A DNA stretch of 64,000 nt from Rikenellaceae bacterium (GCA_015059735.1 SUZX01000004.1:128240-192239); one strand, 5' to 3'. Shown: positions 10,403 through 20,217, counted from the stretch's first letter. Made by a program: numbers and translations. Notes: generated by a model from the sequence alone, not told the origin.

Positions 10403-11008
10403 CTACTTCGAGTACAACTCGACGATAAGCTGCTCTTTGATGTTCTCCGGAATCTCCTCACGCTCGGGCTTCTGCAAGAACTTGCCACTCATCGAAGCAT
10501 TGTCCCATTCAAGCCAAGCATAGCGACTCTTCGATCCGGTCAGCGATGCAGTGATCACTTCGAGACTCTTCGACTTCTCTCGAACCGATACAACATCACC
10601 CACGCGCAACGAGTACGACGGAATGTTAACGACGTTGCCGTTGACGCAAATGTGGCAGTGCGAAACGAGCTGACGTGCAGCGGCACGCGTCGGGGCGATA
10701 CCCAAACGATATACCACGTTGTCCAAACGGCACTCCAAGAGTTTCAACAGGTTCTCACCCGTAATACCACCCATGCGAGCAGCCTGCTCGTAAGTGCGCG
10801 AGAACTGCTTCTCCAAAAGGCCATAAGTATATTTGGCTTTCTGCTTCTCGCTCAACTGCGTACCATACTCCGACACCTTCTTGCGTTTGCGCATCAAGCC
10901 GTGCTGTCCGGGAGGATAGTTGCGCTTCTCGAGCACTTTGTCAGCACCGTAAATAGCTTCGCCAAACTTTCTGGCGATCTTAGATTTTGGTCCTATGTAT
11001 TTTCCCAT
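10403..11008 (-). CDS. rpsD: 30S ribosomal protein S4
   Basis: Primary 16S rRNA-binding protein that nucleates 30S assembly. The S4 RNA-binding domain lies at residues ~92-150 ([25 protein letters not shown]), with the basic N terminus [17 protein letters not shown]. 201 residues. The gene follows rpsK by 49 bp in the alpha operon, where S4 is the usual feedback regulator in other bacteria. Confidence 0.98.
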   Translation of the reverse strand: MGKYIGPKSKIARKFGEAIYGADKVLEKRNYPPGQHGLMRKRKKVSEYGTQLSEKQKAKYTYGLLEKQFSRTYEQAARMGGITGENLLKLLECRLDNVVYRLGIAPTRAAARQLVSHCHICVNGNVVNIPSYSLRVGDVVSVREKSKSLEVITASLTGSKSRYAWLEWDNASMSGKFLQKPEREEIPENIKEQLIVELYSK

Positions 11009-11057
11009 TGTATTAACGTATTAAATAGTTGATGATTCTCCTTAATCTACGACGAAA

Positions 11058-11447
11058 TTATACACGACGGCGATTAGGAGCACGGCAACCGTTGTGTGGC
11101 AGCGGAGTAACATCGATGATCTCCATTACTTCGATACCAGCACCATGAATCGTACGAACGGCAGACTCACGACCTGCGCCCGGACCCTTGACATACACCT
11201 TGACCTTACGCAGACCCATGTCATAAGCAACTTTGGCGCAATCGGCCGAAGCGGTCTGAGCGGCATAAGGAGTATTCTTCTTCGAACCACGGAAACCCAT
11301 CTTACCGGCCGACGACCAGCTGATGACGTCACCTACCTCGTTGGTAATGGTGATGATCACGTTGTTAAACGTGGAGTGCACATAGGCATTGCCCAAAGCA
11401 CCAACCTTAACAACCTTTTTCTTAACTGTTCCAGTTTTCTTTGCCAT
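11058..11447 (-). CDS. rpsK: 30S ribosomal protein S11
   Basis: Platform protein of the small subunit; 129 residues. The [13 protein letters not shown] motif and the C-terminal signature [16 protein letters not shown] identify it. It lies between rpsM and rpsD with short spacers. Confidence 0.98.
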   Translation of the reverse strand: MAKKTGTVKKKVVKVGALGNAYVHSTFNNVIITITNEVGDVISWSSAGKMGFRGSKKNTPYAAQTASADCAKVAYDMGLRKVKVYVKGPGAGRESAVRTIHGAGIEVMEIIDVTPLPHNGCRAPNRRRV

Positions 11448-11460
11448 AATTCTCTAAAGA

Positions 11461-11841
11461 TTACTTTGTTGCCTTTTTCTTGTTTGCGACAGTCTTCTTC
11501 TTACCCTTACGTGTACGGGCGTTGTTCTTGGTCGATTGACCACGAACCGGAAGACCCAGACGGTGACGGATACCACGATAACAACCGATATCCATCAGGC
11601 GTTTGATATTTAACTGAACAACCGAGCGGCACTCGCCTTCGACCTTGATGCCCATTTCGGCAATCGTGGAACGAATAGCACCAACCTGCTCATCCGACCA
11701 GTCTTGAACTTTGAGGTCATAGCTGATGCCAGCCTCATCGAGAATCTTGCGAGCCGTAGAGCGACCGATACCATAAATGTAGGTCAGGCCGATCTCGCCT
11801 CTTTTGTTTTTCGGTAAATCTACACCGACAATACGTGCCAT
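11461..11841 (-). CDS. rpsM: 30S ribosomal protein S13
   Basis: Head protein contacting P-site tRNA and the intersubunit bridge; 126 residues. [26 protein letters not shown] at the N terminus and [14 protein letters not shown] near the C terminus are diagnostic, and a Lys-rich tail follows. It follows rpmJ by about 37 bp. Confidence 0.98.
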   Translation of the reverse strand: MARIVGVDLPKNKRGEIGLTYIYGIGRSTARKILDEAGISYDLKVQDWSDEQVGAIRSTIAEMGIKVEGECRSVVQLNIKRLMDIGCYRGIRHRLGLPVRGQSTKNNARTRKGKKKTVANKKKATK

Positions 11842-11878
11842 ATAAATTCTTTTACTTTTTTACTAATCGTTAAAAACA

Positions 11879-11995
11879 CTATCCCTGGCGCATTTTGAAC
11901 TTGGGATTCTTCTTGCAAATGACGTAGAGCTTGCCTTTACGCTTTACAATCTTGCAATCCTCGCTTCTTTTCTTGATGGATGCTTTTACTTTCAT
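11879..11995 (-). CDS. rpmJ: 50S ribosomal protein L36
   Basis: A 38-residue protein beginning [15 protein letters not shown] and ending PKFKMRQG, placed between infA and rpsM as expected. Of the four zinc ligands of classical L36 (Cys11, Cys14, Cys27, His33), only Cys14 and Cys27 remain; positions 11 and 33 are Ser and Phe, so it probably folds without zinc. Such zinc-free forms are known in several phyla. Confidence 0.96.
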   Translation of the reverse strand: MKVKASIKKRSEDCKIVKRKGKLYVICKKNPKFKMRQG

Positions 11996-12014
11996 GATTT
12001 CAAGCAATCTAATG

Positions 12015-12233
12015 TTATTTGTACCGGAAAGATATACGGCCCTTCGTCAAATCGTAGGGCGTCATCTCTACTTTTACTTTATCCCCGGGAAGGATCTTGA
12101 TATAGTGCATGCGCATCTTTCCGGAGATGTGGGCGGTTAAGATGTGACCGTTGTCCAGTTCAACACGAAACATCGCATTGGAAAGGGCTTCGATAATCGT
12201 ACCATCCCGTTCGATAGCAGCTTGTTTTGCCAT
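12015..12233 (-). CDS. infA: Translation initiation factor IF-1
   Basis: 72-residue OB-fold protein that binds the 30S A site during initiation. [13 protein letters not shown], the core [14 protein letters not shown] and the C-terminal [12 protein letters not shown] are diagnostic. ATG 12233 gives the normal size; a start at 12260 would add nine unconserved residues. It sits between map and rpmJ, the common arrangement. Confidence 0.97.
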   Translation of the reverse strand: MAKQAAIERDGTIIEALSNAMFRVELDNGHILTAHISGKMRMHYIKILPGDKVKVEMTPYDLTKGRISFRYK

Positions 12234-12301
12234 AGAGTTTTTAATTGTGGGCTTATGCACATCCTCGATTTATCAGTAACGAGGTAGCACATACAATCGC
12301 C

Positions 12302-13078
12302 TTAATTATTAATTGCTTCTTCGATAATACTGAAATCTGTCAACACATCGGGACCGCCTTTACGTATTGCTACGGCGAACTCAAAGTGTGCCGCAGGTTT
12401 GCGATCACGTGTGCGAACCGTCCAACCATCCCTTTCGAATACCACCGCTCGGCCTCCCATGTTGATCATGGGTTCGATACAGATGACCATACCCTCTTTC
12501 AAGAGGGGGCCTCTGCCTCGTGCTCCATAGTTGGGAACTCCCGGGTCTTCGTGCATTTTTCGACCCACACCGTGTCCCTCCAACTCACGGACCACGCCAT
12601 AACCGAAACTTTCGGCATACTCCTGCACAGCTGCCGACACATCGCCTACGCGGTTGCCAGCCTTTGCCTGTGCTGTACCTTTATAAAGAGCCTCTTTGGT
12701 GACCTCCATCAGTTGCTTAACTTCCCCGGCAACCTCTCCAACGGCAAACGTATATGCCGAATCACCAACAAACCCCTTCATAAATGTACCACAATCGACC
12801 GAAACGATGTCGCCCTCTTGGAGGACACATTTCGTGGATGGGATACCATGAACTACCTGTTCGTTAACCGAAATACATAACGAAGCGGGAAATCCCTGAT
12901 ACCCGAGGAATGCAGGAACTGCTCCATGCGACCGGATGAACTCCTCGGCAATGCGATCCAACTCTTTGGTCGTGACGCCCGGCCGAATGTGGCGACCCAC
13001 CTCGGCCAGCGTCTTCGACACCAAAATATTGTTCTCGCGGAGCAACTCAATCTCCTCGTCTGTTTTCAGAAAAATCAT
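12302..13078 (-). CDS. map: Methionine aminopeptidase, type I
   Basis: Removes the initiator methionine from nascent proteins using two metal ions. The metal ligands are recognisable in VSVDCGTF, FVGDSAYTF, GHGVGRKMHEDPGVPNYG and CIEPM, with the substrate-binding His in SVNEQVVHGIP. 258 residues. It lies between secY and infA as in many spc operons. Confidence 0.97.
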   Translation of the reverse strand: MIFLKTDEEIELLRENNILVSKTLAEVGRHIRPGVTTKELDRIAEEFIRSHGAVPAFLGYQGFPASLCISVNEQVVHGIPSTKCVLQEGDIVSVDCGTFMKGFVGDSAYTFAVGEVAGEVKQLMEVTKEALYKGTAQAKAGNRVGDVSAAVQEYAESFGYGVVRELEGHGVGRKMHEDPGVPNYGARGRGPLLKEGMVICIEPMINMGGRAVVFERDGWTVRTRDRKPAAHFEFAVAIRKGGPDVLTDFSIIEEAINN

Positions 13079-13110
13079 TTTCGTCCAAGCAACTCTTCGG
13101 AAAACCCAGA

Positions 13111-14487
13111 TTAATGACGACCTTGGATGCGACCGGTCTTCATGAGACCATCGTAGTGACGCATCAACAGGTAGCTCTCTATCTGTTTAAGAGTATCGAG
13201 TACCACACCAACCATGATCAGCAACGAGGTTCCACCATAAAAATAGGCGAACGATTGCTGAATACCCAAGAACTTCATTGCCAAAGCGGGCATGATAGCT
13301 ACAATAGCAAGGAAGAATGATCCCGGGAGAGTGATACGCGTCATGATGGAGTCGATGTAGCTCACGGTCTGCTTACCCGGTTTCACTCCCGGGATGAAGC
13401 CGCCGTTACGCTTCATGTCATCGGCCATCATTTGAGGATTGACGATAATCGCTGTGTAGAAGTAGGTGAAAGCGATTACCAACACGGCCAACGTGAAGTT
13501 GTACCAGAAGCCGGTCATCGTGCTGAAAGCAGCAGCGAAAGCCGTTCCTGTAAACAACGCCGGAATAAACATCAGAGCCTGAGCGAAGATGATAGGCATC
13601 ACATTCGCAGCATTCATCTTCAACGGGATGTACTGACGCACACCGCCGTATTGTTTATTGCCGACAATACGTTTGGCATACTGCACAGGTACCTTGCGGA
13701 CTGCCTGTACGAGGGCGATCGTCGCCATGAAGACGAAGAACAAGAGCACCAACTCAACGATCAACATGATCGCACTACCGGTAGCTGTCTGGAAGCGCGC
13801 ATTGATCTCAGCCAAAAGCGCATGAGGCAGACGTGCAACGATACCGATCATAATGATCAAGGAGATACCGTTACCGATACCCTTGTCGGTGATCTTCTCG
13901 CCAAGCCACATGATAAACATGGTACCGGCGATAAGGATCGTCGTCATGAGGCAGACGGTGCCAAAAGAGTTGCCATAGACGAAAGCAGTGGGGACCTGAT
14001 GGTACAGGTTGGCGATATATGCCGGTCCCTGTAACAGCAGAACTCCGATCGTAAGGAAACGAGTCCACTGGTTCATCTTACGGCGGCCGCTTTCACCCTC
14101 TTTCTGCATTTTCTGGAAATACGGGATCATCATACCCATAAGTTGGATGATGATCGAAGCGGTGATATACGGCATGACTCCGAGAGCAAAAATTGCAGCA
14201 TTGCCAAATGCACCACCAGAGAAGACATCCAAAAGGCCCAAAAGACCATTGCCTTCCACCTGATTGGCATATGCCGACCCCTCACCCAGAACGTTGGGAT
14301 CGATACCCGGAATCACCACGAAACTACCCAAACGATAGATCAAAAGCAAACCGATCGTATAGATGATACGATTGCGGAGCTCTTCGATCTTATAGATGTT
14401 TTTGAGCGTTTCTACCAATTTCTTGTTGGTCGCCAAAAGAGCAATTATCACCAAAAAGACGATACCAACAACGAGATACTGATTCAT
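13111..14487 (-). CDS. secY: Protein translocase subunit SecY, N-terminally extended
   Basis: Central channel of the Sec translocon. The conserved protein begins at about residue 22 with LVETLKNIYKIEELRNRI, the usual N terminus; plug, TM and C-terminal motifs (SGGAFGNAAIFALG, AKRIVGNKQYGG, GFIPGVKPGKQT, LLMRHYDGLMKTGRI) are all present. The only ATG in frame, at 14487, adds about 21 residues forming a hydrophobic stretch (LVVGIVFLVIIALLA) that SecY normally lacks. Either this is a real additional membrane segment or translation starts at one of the TTG codons just before KKLVETL. It follows rplO by 21 bp. Confidence 0.95.
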   Translation of the reverse strand: MNQYLVVGIVFLVIIALLATNKKLVETLKNIYKIEELRNRIIYTIGLLLIYRLGSFVVIPGIDPNVLGEGSAYANQVEGNGLLGLLDVFSGGAFGNAAIFALGVMPYITASIIIQLMGMMIPYFQKMQKEGESGRRKMNQWTRFLTIGVLLLQGPAYIANLYHQVPTAFVYGNSFGTVCLMTTILIAGTMFIMWLGEKITDKGIGNGISLIIMIGIVARLPHALLAEINARFQTATGSAIMLIVELVLLFFVFMATIALVQAVRKVPVQYAKRIVGNKQYGGVRQYIPLKMNAANVMPIIFAQALMFIPALFTGTAFAAAFSTMTGFWYNFTLAVLVIAFTYFYTAIIVNPQMMADDMKRNGGFIPGVKPGKQTVSYIDSIMTRITLPGSFFLAIVAIMPALAMKFLGIQQSFAYFYGGTSLLIMVGVVLDTLKQIESYLLMRHYDGLMKTGRIQGRH

Positions 14488-14508
14488 AATTTTCTATTGT
14501 TGAGGGTC

Positions 14509-14955
14509 CTACATTTTTTCGATGCTACCACCAGCAGCCGTAATGGCAGCCTCGGCGCTCTTCGAGAATGCGTGGGCCTTGACAGCAAGAGCCTTGGTAA
14601 TTGCACCGTTGCCCAAGATCTTCACCTTGTCGTTCGACGAGATAAAACCGGCAGCAATCAAAGTCTCAACCGAGATTTCGGCAAGCGACTTTTTAGCAGC
14701 CAACTCTTCGAGGGTCGAAAGGTTGATAGCCTTGAACTCGACACGCTTCAAGTTGGTAAAACCGAATTTGGGAAGACGACGTTGAAGAGGCATCTGACCG
14801 CCCTCGAAACCGAGTTTACGCGAATAGCCCGAACGCGACTGAGCACCTTTGTGACCACGTGTAGCCGTACCACCGTGTCCCGAACCGGCACCGCGGCCGA
14901 TACGTTTGTCGTGGTGCGTAGAACCCTTTGCGGGTTTAAGATTATTGAGTTCCAT
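14509..14955 (-). CDS. rplO: 50S ribosomal protein L15
   Basis: 148 residues. The Gly/Arg-rich N terminus (GSTHHDKRIGRGAGSGHGG) that threads into 23S rRNA and the motif GFEGGQMPLQRRLPKFGF are diagnostic. It lies between rpmD and secY. Confidence 0.97.
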   Translation of the reverse strand: MELNNLKPAKGSTHHDKRIGRGAGSGHGGTATRGHKGAQSRSGYSRKLGFEGGQMPLQRRLPKFGFTNLKRVEFKAINLSTLEELAAKKSLAEISVETLIAAGFISSNDKVKILGNGAITKALAVKAHAFSKSAEAAITAAGGSIEKM

Positions 14956-14982
14956 TCTTAAAAAATCCGTTAGCAGTTAAAC

Positions 14983-15165
14983 TTATTTAACCTCCTCGAC
15001 CTTAACGAGGTGCTTAACACGCTCGATCATACCTTTAATGATAACCGAATCGTCGTGCTCAACGCTCGCGTTGATTCGTTTCAGGCCCAGAGCATCGAGA
15101 TTACGGCACTGACGCTCCGTTGCGCCGATGCGACTTTTGATCTGGGTGATTTTCAATCTTGCCAT
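14983..15165 (-). CDS. rpmD: 50S ribosomal protein L30
   Basis: 60 residues, beginning MARLKITQIKSRIGATERQ, with the LDALGLKRIN motif. Standard position between rpsE and rplO. Confidence 0.97.
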   Translation of the reverse strand: MARLKITQIKSRIGATERQCRNLDALGLKRINASVEHDDSVIIKGMIERVKHLVKVEEVK

Positions 15166-15177
15166 TTGAATCTGTTA

Positions 15178-15696
15178 TTAACCGTTAAACACTTTTGTCA
15201 TCGAAATACCGCGCAGGCGAGCAATGCTGTGGGCATCACGCAACTCACAGAGAGCACCGATCGTAGCCTTCACGAGGTTGTGGGGGTTCGACGAGCCCTT
15301 GCTCTTGGCAAGCACGTTTTTGATACCTACCGACTCCAAAACGGCACGCATAGCACCACCGGCGATAATACCGGTACCGGGAGCGGCGGGGCGGATCATA
15401 ACAACCGAACCACCATAACGAAGTTCTTGTTTGTGAGGAATGGTACCGTTGATAACCGGAATCTTCACCAAGTTCTTCTTGGCATCCTCTACGCCTTTGG
15501 CAATGGCGGCCTGAACCTCCGAAGCCTTACCCAGACCATAGCCCACAACACCGTCTTCGTTACCTACAACGACGATAGCCGAGAAACTGAATGTGCGACC
15601 TCCCTTAGTTACTTTCGTAACACGCTGAATGCTCACAAGTCTATCTTTGAGTTCAAGGTCGCTGGTGCGTACTTTCTTTATATTGGTATTTGACAT
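15178..15696 (-). CDS. rpsE: 30S ribosomal protein S5
   Basis: 172 residues. The double-stranded RNA-binding domain ([20 protein letters not shown]) and the C-terminal domain ([19 protein letters not shown]) are intact. It acts in decoding fidelity and mRNA entry. Six bp separate it from rplR upstream. Confidence 0.98.
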   Translation of the reverse strand: MSNTNIKKVRTSDLELKDRLVSIQRVTKVTKGGRTFSFSAIVVVGNEDGVVGYGLGKASEVQAAIAKGVEDAKKNLVKIPVINGTIPHKQELRYGGSVVMIRPAAPGTGIIAGGAMRAVLESVGIKNVLAKSKGSSNPHNLVKATIGALCELRDAHSIARLRGISMTKVFNG

Positions 15697-15701
15697 AACG
15701 C

Positions 15702-16064
15702 TTAGAATTTAAGACCGCCTTCGCGTGCAGCTTCGGCCAACTGTTTAACTCGTCCATGATACAGGTAGCCGTTGCGGTCAAACGCTACGGTCGAAATACC
15801 TTTGGCTGCGGCACGCTCTGCGGCCAACTTACCAACCAAAGCAGCAACTTCGCACTTGTTCTTGCCTGCGGCAGCCTCGGCAACCTCCTTATCCAACGAG
15901 GAAGCGGCAGCGAGTGTTACGCCAGCGAGGTCGTCGATGAACTGTACATAGATCTGCTTGTTGCTACGGAACACCGTCATACGAGGCTGCTCGGCAGTAC
16001 CGTTTACGATCTTGCGGATACGCATCTTGATCCGCTCTCTTCTTTCTATCTTGTTCAGTGACAT
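15702..16064 (-). CDS. rplR: 50S ribosomal protein L18
   Basis: 120 residues; binds 5S rRNA in the central protuberance. [17 protein letters not shown] and the C-terminal [27 protein letters not shown] are diagnostic. Between rplF and rpsE. Confidence 0.97.
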   Translation of the reverse strand: MSLNKIERRERIKMRIRKIVNGTAEQPRMTVFRSNKQIYVQFIDDLAGVTLAAASSLDKEVAEAAAGKNKCEVAALVGKLAAERAAAKGISTVAFDRNGYLYHGRVKQLAEAAREGGLKF

Positions 16065-16079
16065 AATTCAGACTATTTA

Positions 16080-16664
16080 CTATTTAGCACCTGCCGATTT
16101 ACCAGCCTTACGACGCAATTGCTCGCCGACGAACTTGATACCCTTACCCTTGTAAGGCTCAGGTTTACGCAACGAACGAAGTTTAGCAGCAACCTGACCT
16201 ACAAGTTGTTTGTCGATCGACTTCAACGTAACAATAGGGCTACCCTTCTTCTCGGTAACAGCCGTAGCCGTAACCTCAGCGGGTAGCAAGAAGTGAGTAT
16301 CGTGCGAATAACCGAGACTCATTTCGAGAACTTGACCCTTAACCTCAGCTTTGAAACCGACACCTACAAGTTCTTGTTTGATTTCATAACCCTTCGACAC
16401 ACCGATAACCATGTTGTTGATCAGCGCACGATAGAGACCATGAAGCGAACGGTGACGAGGTTGATTGGTCGGGCGCGTTACGATAACGGCCGGAAACTCA
16501 TTGCCCTGAGCATCTGTGTGCGTGCCGACCTCTACTTTGATATCCGAGTCAACTTTCTGACTCAGTGTTCCAAGTGGCCCTTTCACGCTTACCGTATTGT
16601 CGGCAGCCACCTCTACGGTGACACCGGCGGGCAAGTTTACAGGTAATTTGCCAATTCTTGACAT
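16080..16664 (-). CDS. rplF: 50S ribosomal protein L6
   Basis: 194 residues with two L6 repeats: MSRIGKLPVNLPAGV at the N terminus and SIDKQLVGQVAAKLRSLRKPEPYKGKG at the C terminus, followed by a short basic tail that makes it a little longer than usual. It binds near the sarcin-ricin loop. Confidence 0.97.
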   Translation of the reverse strand: MSRIGKLPVNLPAGVTVEVAADNTVSVKGPLGTLSQKVDSDIKVEVGTHTDAQGNEFPAVIVTRPTNQPRHRSLHGLYRALINNMVIGVSKGYEIKQELVGVGFKAEVKGQVLEMSLGYSHDTHFLLPAEVTATAVTEKKGSPIVTLKSIDKQLVGQVAAKLRSLRKPEPYKGKGIKFVGEQLRRKAGKSAGAK

Positions 16665-16690
16665 TGTTTGTTGTTTTTAATGATTAACAA

Positions 16691-17089
16691 TTAGTAGATG
16701 TAGCACAGCACCTCACCGCCGACATTCTCTTTACGAGCTTTGGCGTCGGTCATGATGCCTTTGGACGTTGACAGGATAGCAATACCCAAACCGTTCAACA
16801 CGCGAGGCATGTCCGATACCGAAGCGTAGCGACGCAAACCCGGGCGGCTGACGCGTTTCAGGTCTTTGATGGCATTGCACTTCGTAGCAGCATCCCATTT
16901 AAGTGCGATCTTGATCGAAGGGTGTCCCTTCTCGTCAGTGTCGAACTTGTAAGCGAGGATGTAGCCCTGCTCGTAGAGGATCTTGGTGATCTCCTGCTTA
17001 ATTTTTGAACCGGGAGCTTCAACCACCTTGTGGTTGGCTTTCACCGCGTTTCTAATTCTGGTCAGAAAGTCCGCAATAGGATCAGTCAT
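16691..17089 (-). CDS. rpsH: 30S ribosomal protein S8
   Basis: 132 residues, [15 protein letters not shown] at the N terminus and [18 protein letters not shown] near the C terminus. S8 binds 16S helix 21 and represses the spc operon in E. coli. Here it is the first gene after a 669-bp break in the operon and has its own promoter at 17268-17298, about 180 nt upstream, leaving a leader of about 170 nt. Confidence 0.97.
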   Translation of the reverse strand: MTDPIADFLTRIRNAVKANHKVVEAPGSKIKQEITKILYEQGYILAYKFDTDEKGHPSIKIALKWDAATKCNAIKDLKRVSRPGLRRYASVSDMPRVLNGLGIAILSTSKGIMTDAKARKENVGGEVLCYIY

Positions 17090-17267
17090 AACGAATAAGA
17101 AATTAAAAATTAATAAATTTGTTAGTTAATTTGTTGTTCCTCAAACCATTGCCAGCTATTCCTAATCATTGTACTACGAATGCGACAAGCGATTTTTCGG
17201 AGTGTTTTTCTCATTTCAGCCCCTCACGACAACGTAACATTCTCGCAAGCAGGGCCATAAAAGCGCG

Positions 17268-17298
17268 CAAATATACGCATTATTTTCCAATAAAACAA
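17268..17298 (-). promoter_or_regulatory. Internal promoter for rpsH and the distal spc genes
   Basis: On the minus strand TTG (17296-17298), 20 bp, then TATATTTG (17268-17275): a near-perfect Bacteroidetes promoter. Transcription should begin near 17262 and read into rpsH and the genes beyond. Confidence 0.7.
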
Positions 17299-17713
17299 GG
17301 TCAACCCCCTGTTTTTGGAGAATTTAACTACAATCCCGATACACGAACAATGTTAGCACACCACGGGCTGCTAACAATATTCGCACGAAAATCAGCAGTA
17401 ACGACCACATTCTCATCTCTATTTGAAGAGATTCGAAACGATTCATATACCGACCGACACAGAGATACAACGACCCCTGATCGAGATTTTGCGTAACTTG
17501 ATATCGAATCTTTCGATCCGCCACACATACCGAGAAGTTACCGTTTGTGACGGCACTTTCCCCGATACTGCGACGCATCTACATGGATTCGACACCCTTA
17601 TAGGTTTCAGGTCCTTCGATGGAAAATATCAATGATACAAGAAAAACTATCTCGCAACACCGAATTAACAACTCGGGCTCTACACCCTCGGACACAGAAA
17701 CACAAAACTCATA

Positions 17714-17747
17714 CACGACGGACATCCCGATAAGGATTTCCGTCGTG
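17714..17747 (-). terminator. Hairpin terminator after rpsN
   Basis: CACGACGGA and TCCGTCGTG (9 bp) enclose a further ATCC/GGAT stem, starting about 12 nt after the rpsN stop on the minus strand. The following T content is only moderate (GAGTTTTGTGTTTC), so termination may be partial. Confidence 0.6.
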
Positions 17748-17758
17748 AAGAGAAAATA

Positions 17759-18055
17759 TTACCAGCTGGCTTTCGTAACGCCCGGGATCAAACCCTTCGA
17801 AGCCATCTCGCGGAACTGAATACGGCTGATGCCGAACAGGCGGATGTAACCTTTGGGACGACCCGTGATCTTGCAGCGGTTGTGCTGGCGGATAGGATTC
17901 GAGTTACGGGGCAGTTTCGACAGAGCGATCCAAGCCTCCTCGTGGTCGATCTCACCGGCTTTCAACTGAGCAGCAATTTCCTCACGCTTGTGGGCATAGC
18001 GATTAGCGAGCTTCACACGCTTTACCTCGCGTGCTTTCATCGATTCTTTTGCCAT
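17759..18055 (-). CDS. rpsN: 30S ribosomal protein S14, zinc-independent type
   Basis: 98 residues, the long C-minus form lacking the CxxC pairs of the zinc form. [13 protein letters not shown] starts it; [20 protein letters not shown] and the C-terminal [11 protein letters not shown] are diagnostic. It follows rplE by 3 bp and is the last gene before the 669-bp spacer. Confidence 0.97.
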   Translation of the reverse strand: MAKESMKAREVKRVKLANRYAHKREEIAAQLKAGEIDHEEAWIALSKLPRNSNPIRQHNRCKITGRPKGYIRLFGISRIQFREMASKGLIPGVTKASW

Positions 18056-18058
18056 GAC

Positions 18059-18616
18059 TTAGTTCTTTTTAGCGTTTTTGAAAGGAAGACCGAATTCGCG
18101 GAGCAGAGCATAAGCCTCCTCGTCTGTCTTAGCCGACGTAACGAAAGTGATCTCCATACCGAAAATCTTGGTGATCTTGTCAATGTCGATCTCGGGGAAG
18201 ATGATCTGCTCGGTGATACCGAGGGTGTAGTTACCCTGACCGTCGAATTTCTCGTTGATACCTTTGAAGTCGCGAATACGCGGCAAAGCAACGGCAATCA
18301 AACGCTCGAGGAACTCATACATCTTCGTATCGCGCAAAGTTACTCGCACGCCGATCGGCATGCCCTTACGCAATTTGAAGTTCGAGATATCCTTACGCGA
18401 ACGAGTTTGAACGGCCTTTTGACCGGTGATCTGCGTCAACTCAGCCTCAGCAACGTCGATAAGTTTCTTATCGGCGACAGCCTGACCCATACCTTGGTTG
18501 ATAACGATCTTTTGGAGTTTGGGGCACTGCATGATACTCGAGTACCCGAACTCTTTCATAAGGGCAGGAATGATCTGCTCCTTATACTGTGTTTTGAGTG
18601 TAGGAACGTATGCCAT
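18059..18616 (-). CDS. rplE: 50S ribosomal protein L5
   Basis: 185 residues; binds 5S rRNA. The motif [12 protein letters not shown] and the C-terminal [20 protein letters not shown] are typical. Its start codon abuts the rplX stop. Confidence 0.98.
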   Translation of the reverse strand: MAYVPTLKTQYKEQIIPALMKEFGYSSIMQCPKLQKIVINQGMGQAVADKKLIDVAEAELTQITGQKAVQTRSRKDISNFKLRKGMPIGVRVTLRDTKMYEFLERLIAVALPRIRDFKGINEKFDGQGNYTLGITEQIIFPEIDIDKITKIFGMEITFVTSAKTDEEAYALLREFGLPFKNAKKN

Positions 18617-18939
18617 TATTTAATCTCCTCCCCTGATTTTTTAGCGTAACGAACTAATTTACCTTTGGCATCAAGTTTGCGACCTACCTTTGTAGGTTTA
18701 CCGCTCTTGGGATCCAACACCTGAATATTCGAGATGTGAATCGGAGCCTCCTGCTCAACGATGCCACCCTGCGGGTTTTGCGCATTGGGTTTGGTGGCCT
18801 TCTTAATAAGGTTGACACCCTCAACAATGGCGCGTTGCTTCGACACCTCAACCTTCAAGACTTTACCCTGCTGGCCTTTGCTGTCACCGGCGATGATCTG
18901 CACCATGTCCCCTTTTTTGATATGTAATTTCATAGACAT
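18616..18939 (-). CDS. rplX: 50S ribosomal protein L24
   Basis: 107 residues with a KOW motif ([23 protein letters not shown]) that contacts 23S rRNA early in assembly. Either the ATG at 18939 or the one two codons later could be used. Overlaps rplE by one base. Confidence 0.97.
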   Translation of the reverse strand: MSMKLHIKKGDMVQIIAGDSKGQQGKVLKVEVSKQRAIVEGVNLIKKATKPNAQNPQGGIVEQEAPIHISNIQVLDPKSGKPTKVGRKLDAKGKLVRYAKKSGEEIK

Positions 18940-18952
18940 AGACGATTTATGA

Positions 18953-19318
18953 TTACAATACTTCGGGTGCGAGGGAGATAATCTTCATATATTGATCACG
19001 CAGCTCACGAGCTACGGGACCGAAAATACGAGTACCGCGCATTTCACCCTGGTTGTTAAGAAGTACTACGGCGTTATCGTCGAAACGAATATACGAACCG
19101 TTGGCACGTCTGATTTCCTTGGTCGTGCGCACGACTACTGCCTTCGAAACAGCGCCCTTCTTGACATCGCCCGAGGGAGTCGCACTCTTGACCGATACGA
19201 CGATCTTATCGCCGATGGATGCATAGCGACGCTTCGTGCCGCCGAGCACCCGGATGCAAAGGACCTCCTTAGCACCGCTGTTGTCAGCTACTACGAGTCT
19301 GCTTTCCTGTTGTATCAT
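18953..19318 (-). CDS. rplN: 50S ribosomal protein L14
   Basis: 121 residues. [27 protein letters not shown] is the classic N terminus; [14 protein letters not shown] is near the C terminus. Standard place between rpsQ and rplX. Confidence 0.98.
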   Translation of the reverse strand: MIQQESRLVVADNSGAKEVLCIRVLGGTKRRYASIGDKIVVSVKSATPSGDVKKGAVSKAVVVRTTKEIRRANGSYIRFDDNAVVLLNNQGEMRGTRIFGPVARELRDQYMKIISLAPEVL

Positions 19319-19320
19319 AA

Positions 19321-19581
19321 TTACTTAGCTCTTTCAATGATTTGTACTAATCTCCAACGCTTCGTCTTGCTCAGCGGACGAGTCTCCATGATACGTACGG
19401 TATCGCCCTCTTTGCAGGTTTCATCGAGCGACTCGGCGACGAATTTGGTCGTCTTGTTTACGAACTTACCGTAGATCGGGTGTTTTACTTTTCGCGCTAC
19501 CGCAACCACAATGGTTTTCTCCATCTTGGTGCTGACAACCACTCCGATACGCTCTTTTCTAAGATTTCTTTCCATAGTCAA
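19321..19581 (-). CDS. rpsQ: 30S ribosomal protein S17
   Basis: 86-residue OB-fold protein. [21 protein letters not shown] and the C-terminal [16 protein letters not shown] are diagnostic. The ATG two codons in (19575) is an equally good start. Confidence 0.97.
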   Translation of the reverse strand: MTMERNLRKERIGVVVSTKMEKTIVVAVARKVKHPIYGKFVNKTTKFVAESLDETCKEGDTVRIMETRPLSKTKRWRLVQIIERAK

Positions 19582-19585
19582 TAAA

Positions 19586-19777
19586 TTATTTAGCGTTTCT
19601 TTGACGCAGAATGGTCAGCATACGAGCGATGTCTCTGCGGGTTTTCTTAATGATCGACGGGTTCTCGACGGGGGACACCGCGTGCTGTACTTTCAGCTTG
19701 GCGAGCTGAGCTTTTTCAGCCTCGATGCGCTCTACCAGGTCCTTGGTCGAAATATCCTTGATTTCTGCACTTTTCAT
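19586..19777 (-). CDS. rpmC: 50S ribosomal protein L29
   Basis: 63 residues, a two-helix protein at the exit tunnel. [21 protein letters not shown] and [17 protein letters not shown] are typical. Four bp from rpsQ. Confidence 0.97.
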   Translation of the reverse strand: MKSAEIKDISTKDLVERIEAEKAQLAKLKVQHAVSPVENPSIIKKTRRDIARMLTILRQRNAK

Positions 19778-19788
19778 GTTGTGTTCCC

Positions 19789-20217
19789 TTAAATTGTGGT
19801 TTCGACGTAGTCACGTCTTACGATAAACTTAGTTGTAATAGGCAACTTCTGTGCTCCCAAACGCAGTGCTTCCTGAGCGACTGCCAAAGGCACACCCTCT
19901 GCCTCGAAGAGAATACGACCCGGGGTTACTGGGGCTACGAAGCCCTCGGGATTACCCTTACCTTTACCCATACGTACCTCAGCAGGCTTCTTCGTGATGG
20001 GTTTATCGGGGAAGATGCGAATCCAAAGCTGACCCTCACGCTTCATATAACGCGTGATAGCCTGACGCGCAGCCTCGATCTGGCGACCTGTGATCCAGGT
20101 CGATTCAAGTGCTTTGATTGCGAACGATCCGTATGCAAGCTGGTTACCTCTCTGAGCCAAACCCTTCATACGGCCTTTCTGCATTCTTCTAAATTTGGTC
20201 TTTTTCGGCTGTAACAT
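19789..20217 (-). CDS. rplP: 50S ribosomal protein L16
   Basis: 142 residues; sits near the A-site tRNA elbow. [38 protein letters not shown] and the [15 protein letters not shown] loop are diagnostic. Confidence 0.98.
   Translation of the reverse strand: MLQPKKTKFRRMQKGRMKGLAQRGNQLAYGSFAIKALESTWITGRQIEAARQAITRYMKREGQLWIRIFPDKPITKKPAEVRMGKGKGNPEGFVAPVTPGRILFEAEGVPLAVAQEALRLGAQKLPITTKFIVRRDYVETTI

Larger units (their letters stand above)
17090..17758. other. 669-bp spacer splitting the spc operon (rpsN / rpsH)
   Basis: In most bacteria rpsN and rpsH are almost adjacent. Here the gap holds, reading leftward, a hairpin just after rpsN (17714-17747), about 400 bp with no recognisable gene, an 8-bp inverted repeat TGTTAGCA/TGCTAACA at 17351-17376, a consensus promoter (17268-17298), and a ~170-nt rpsH leader. 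A 30-codon basic reading frame (17122-17214, minus, beginning MRKTLRKIACRIR) lies in that leader. Other open frames on either strand do not resemble known proteins. Confidence 0.7.

Noticed and set aside
17324..17578. 84-codon minus-strand frame in the same spacer
   Set aside because: Follows a terminator-like hairpin without its own promoter, and the translation has no recognisable features.
17119..17635. Plus-strand open frames in the rpsN-rpsH spacer
   Set aside because: No family resemblance and no upstream promoter on that strand; they also run against the flanking transcription.
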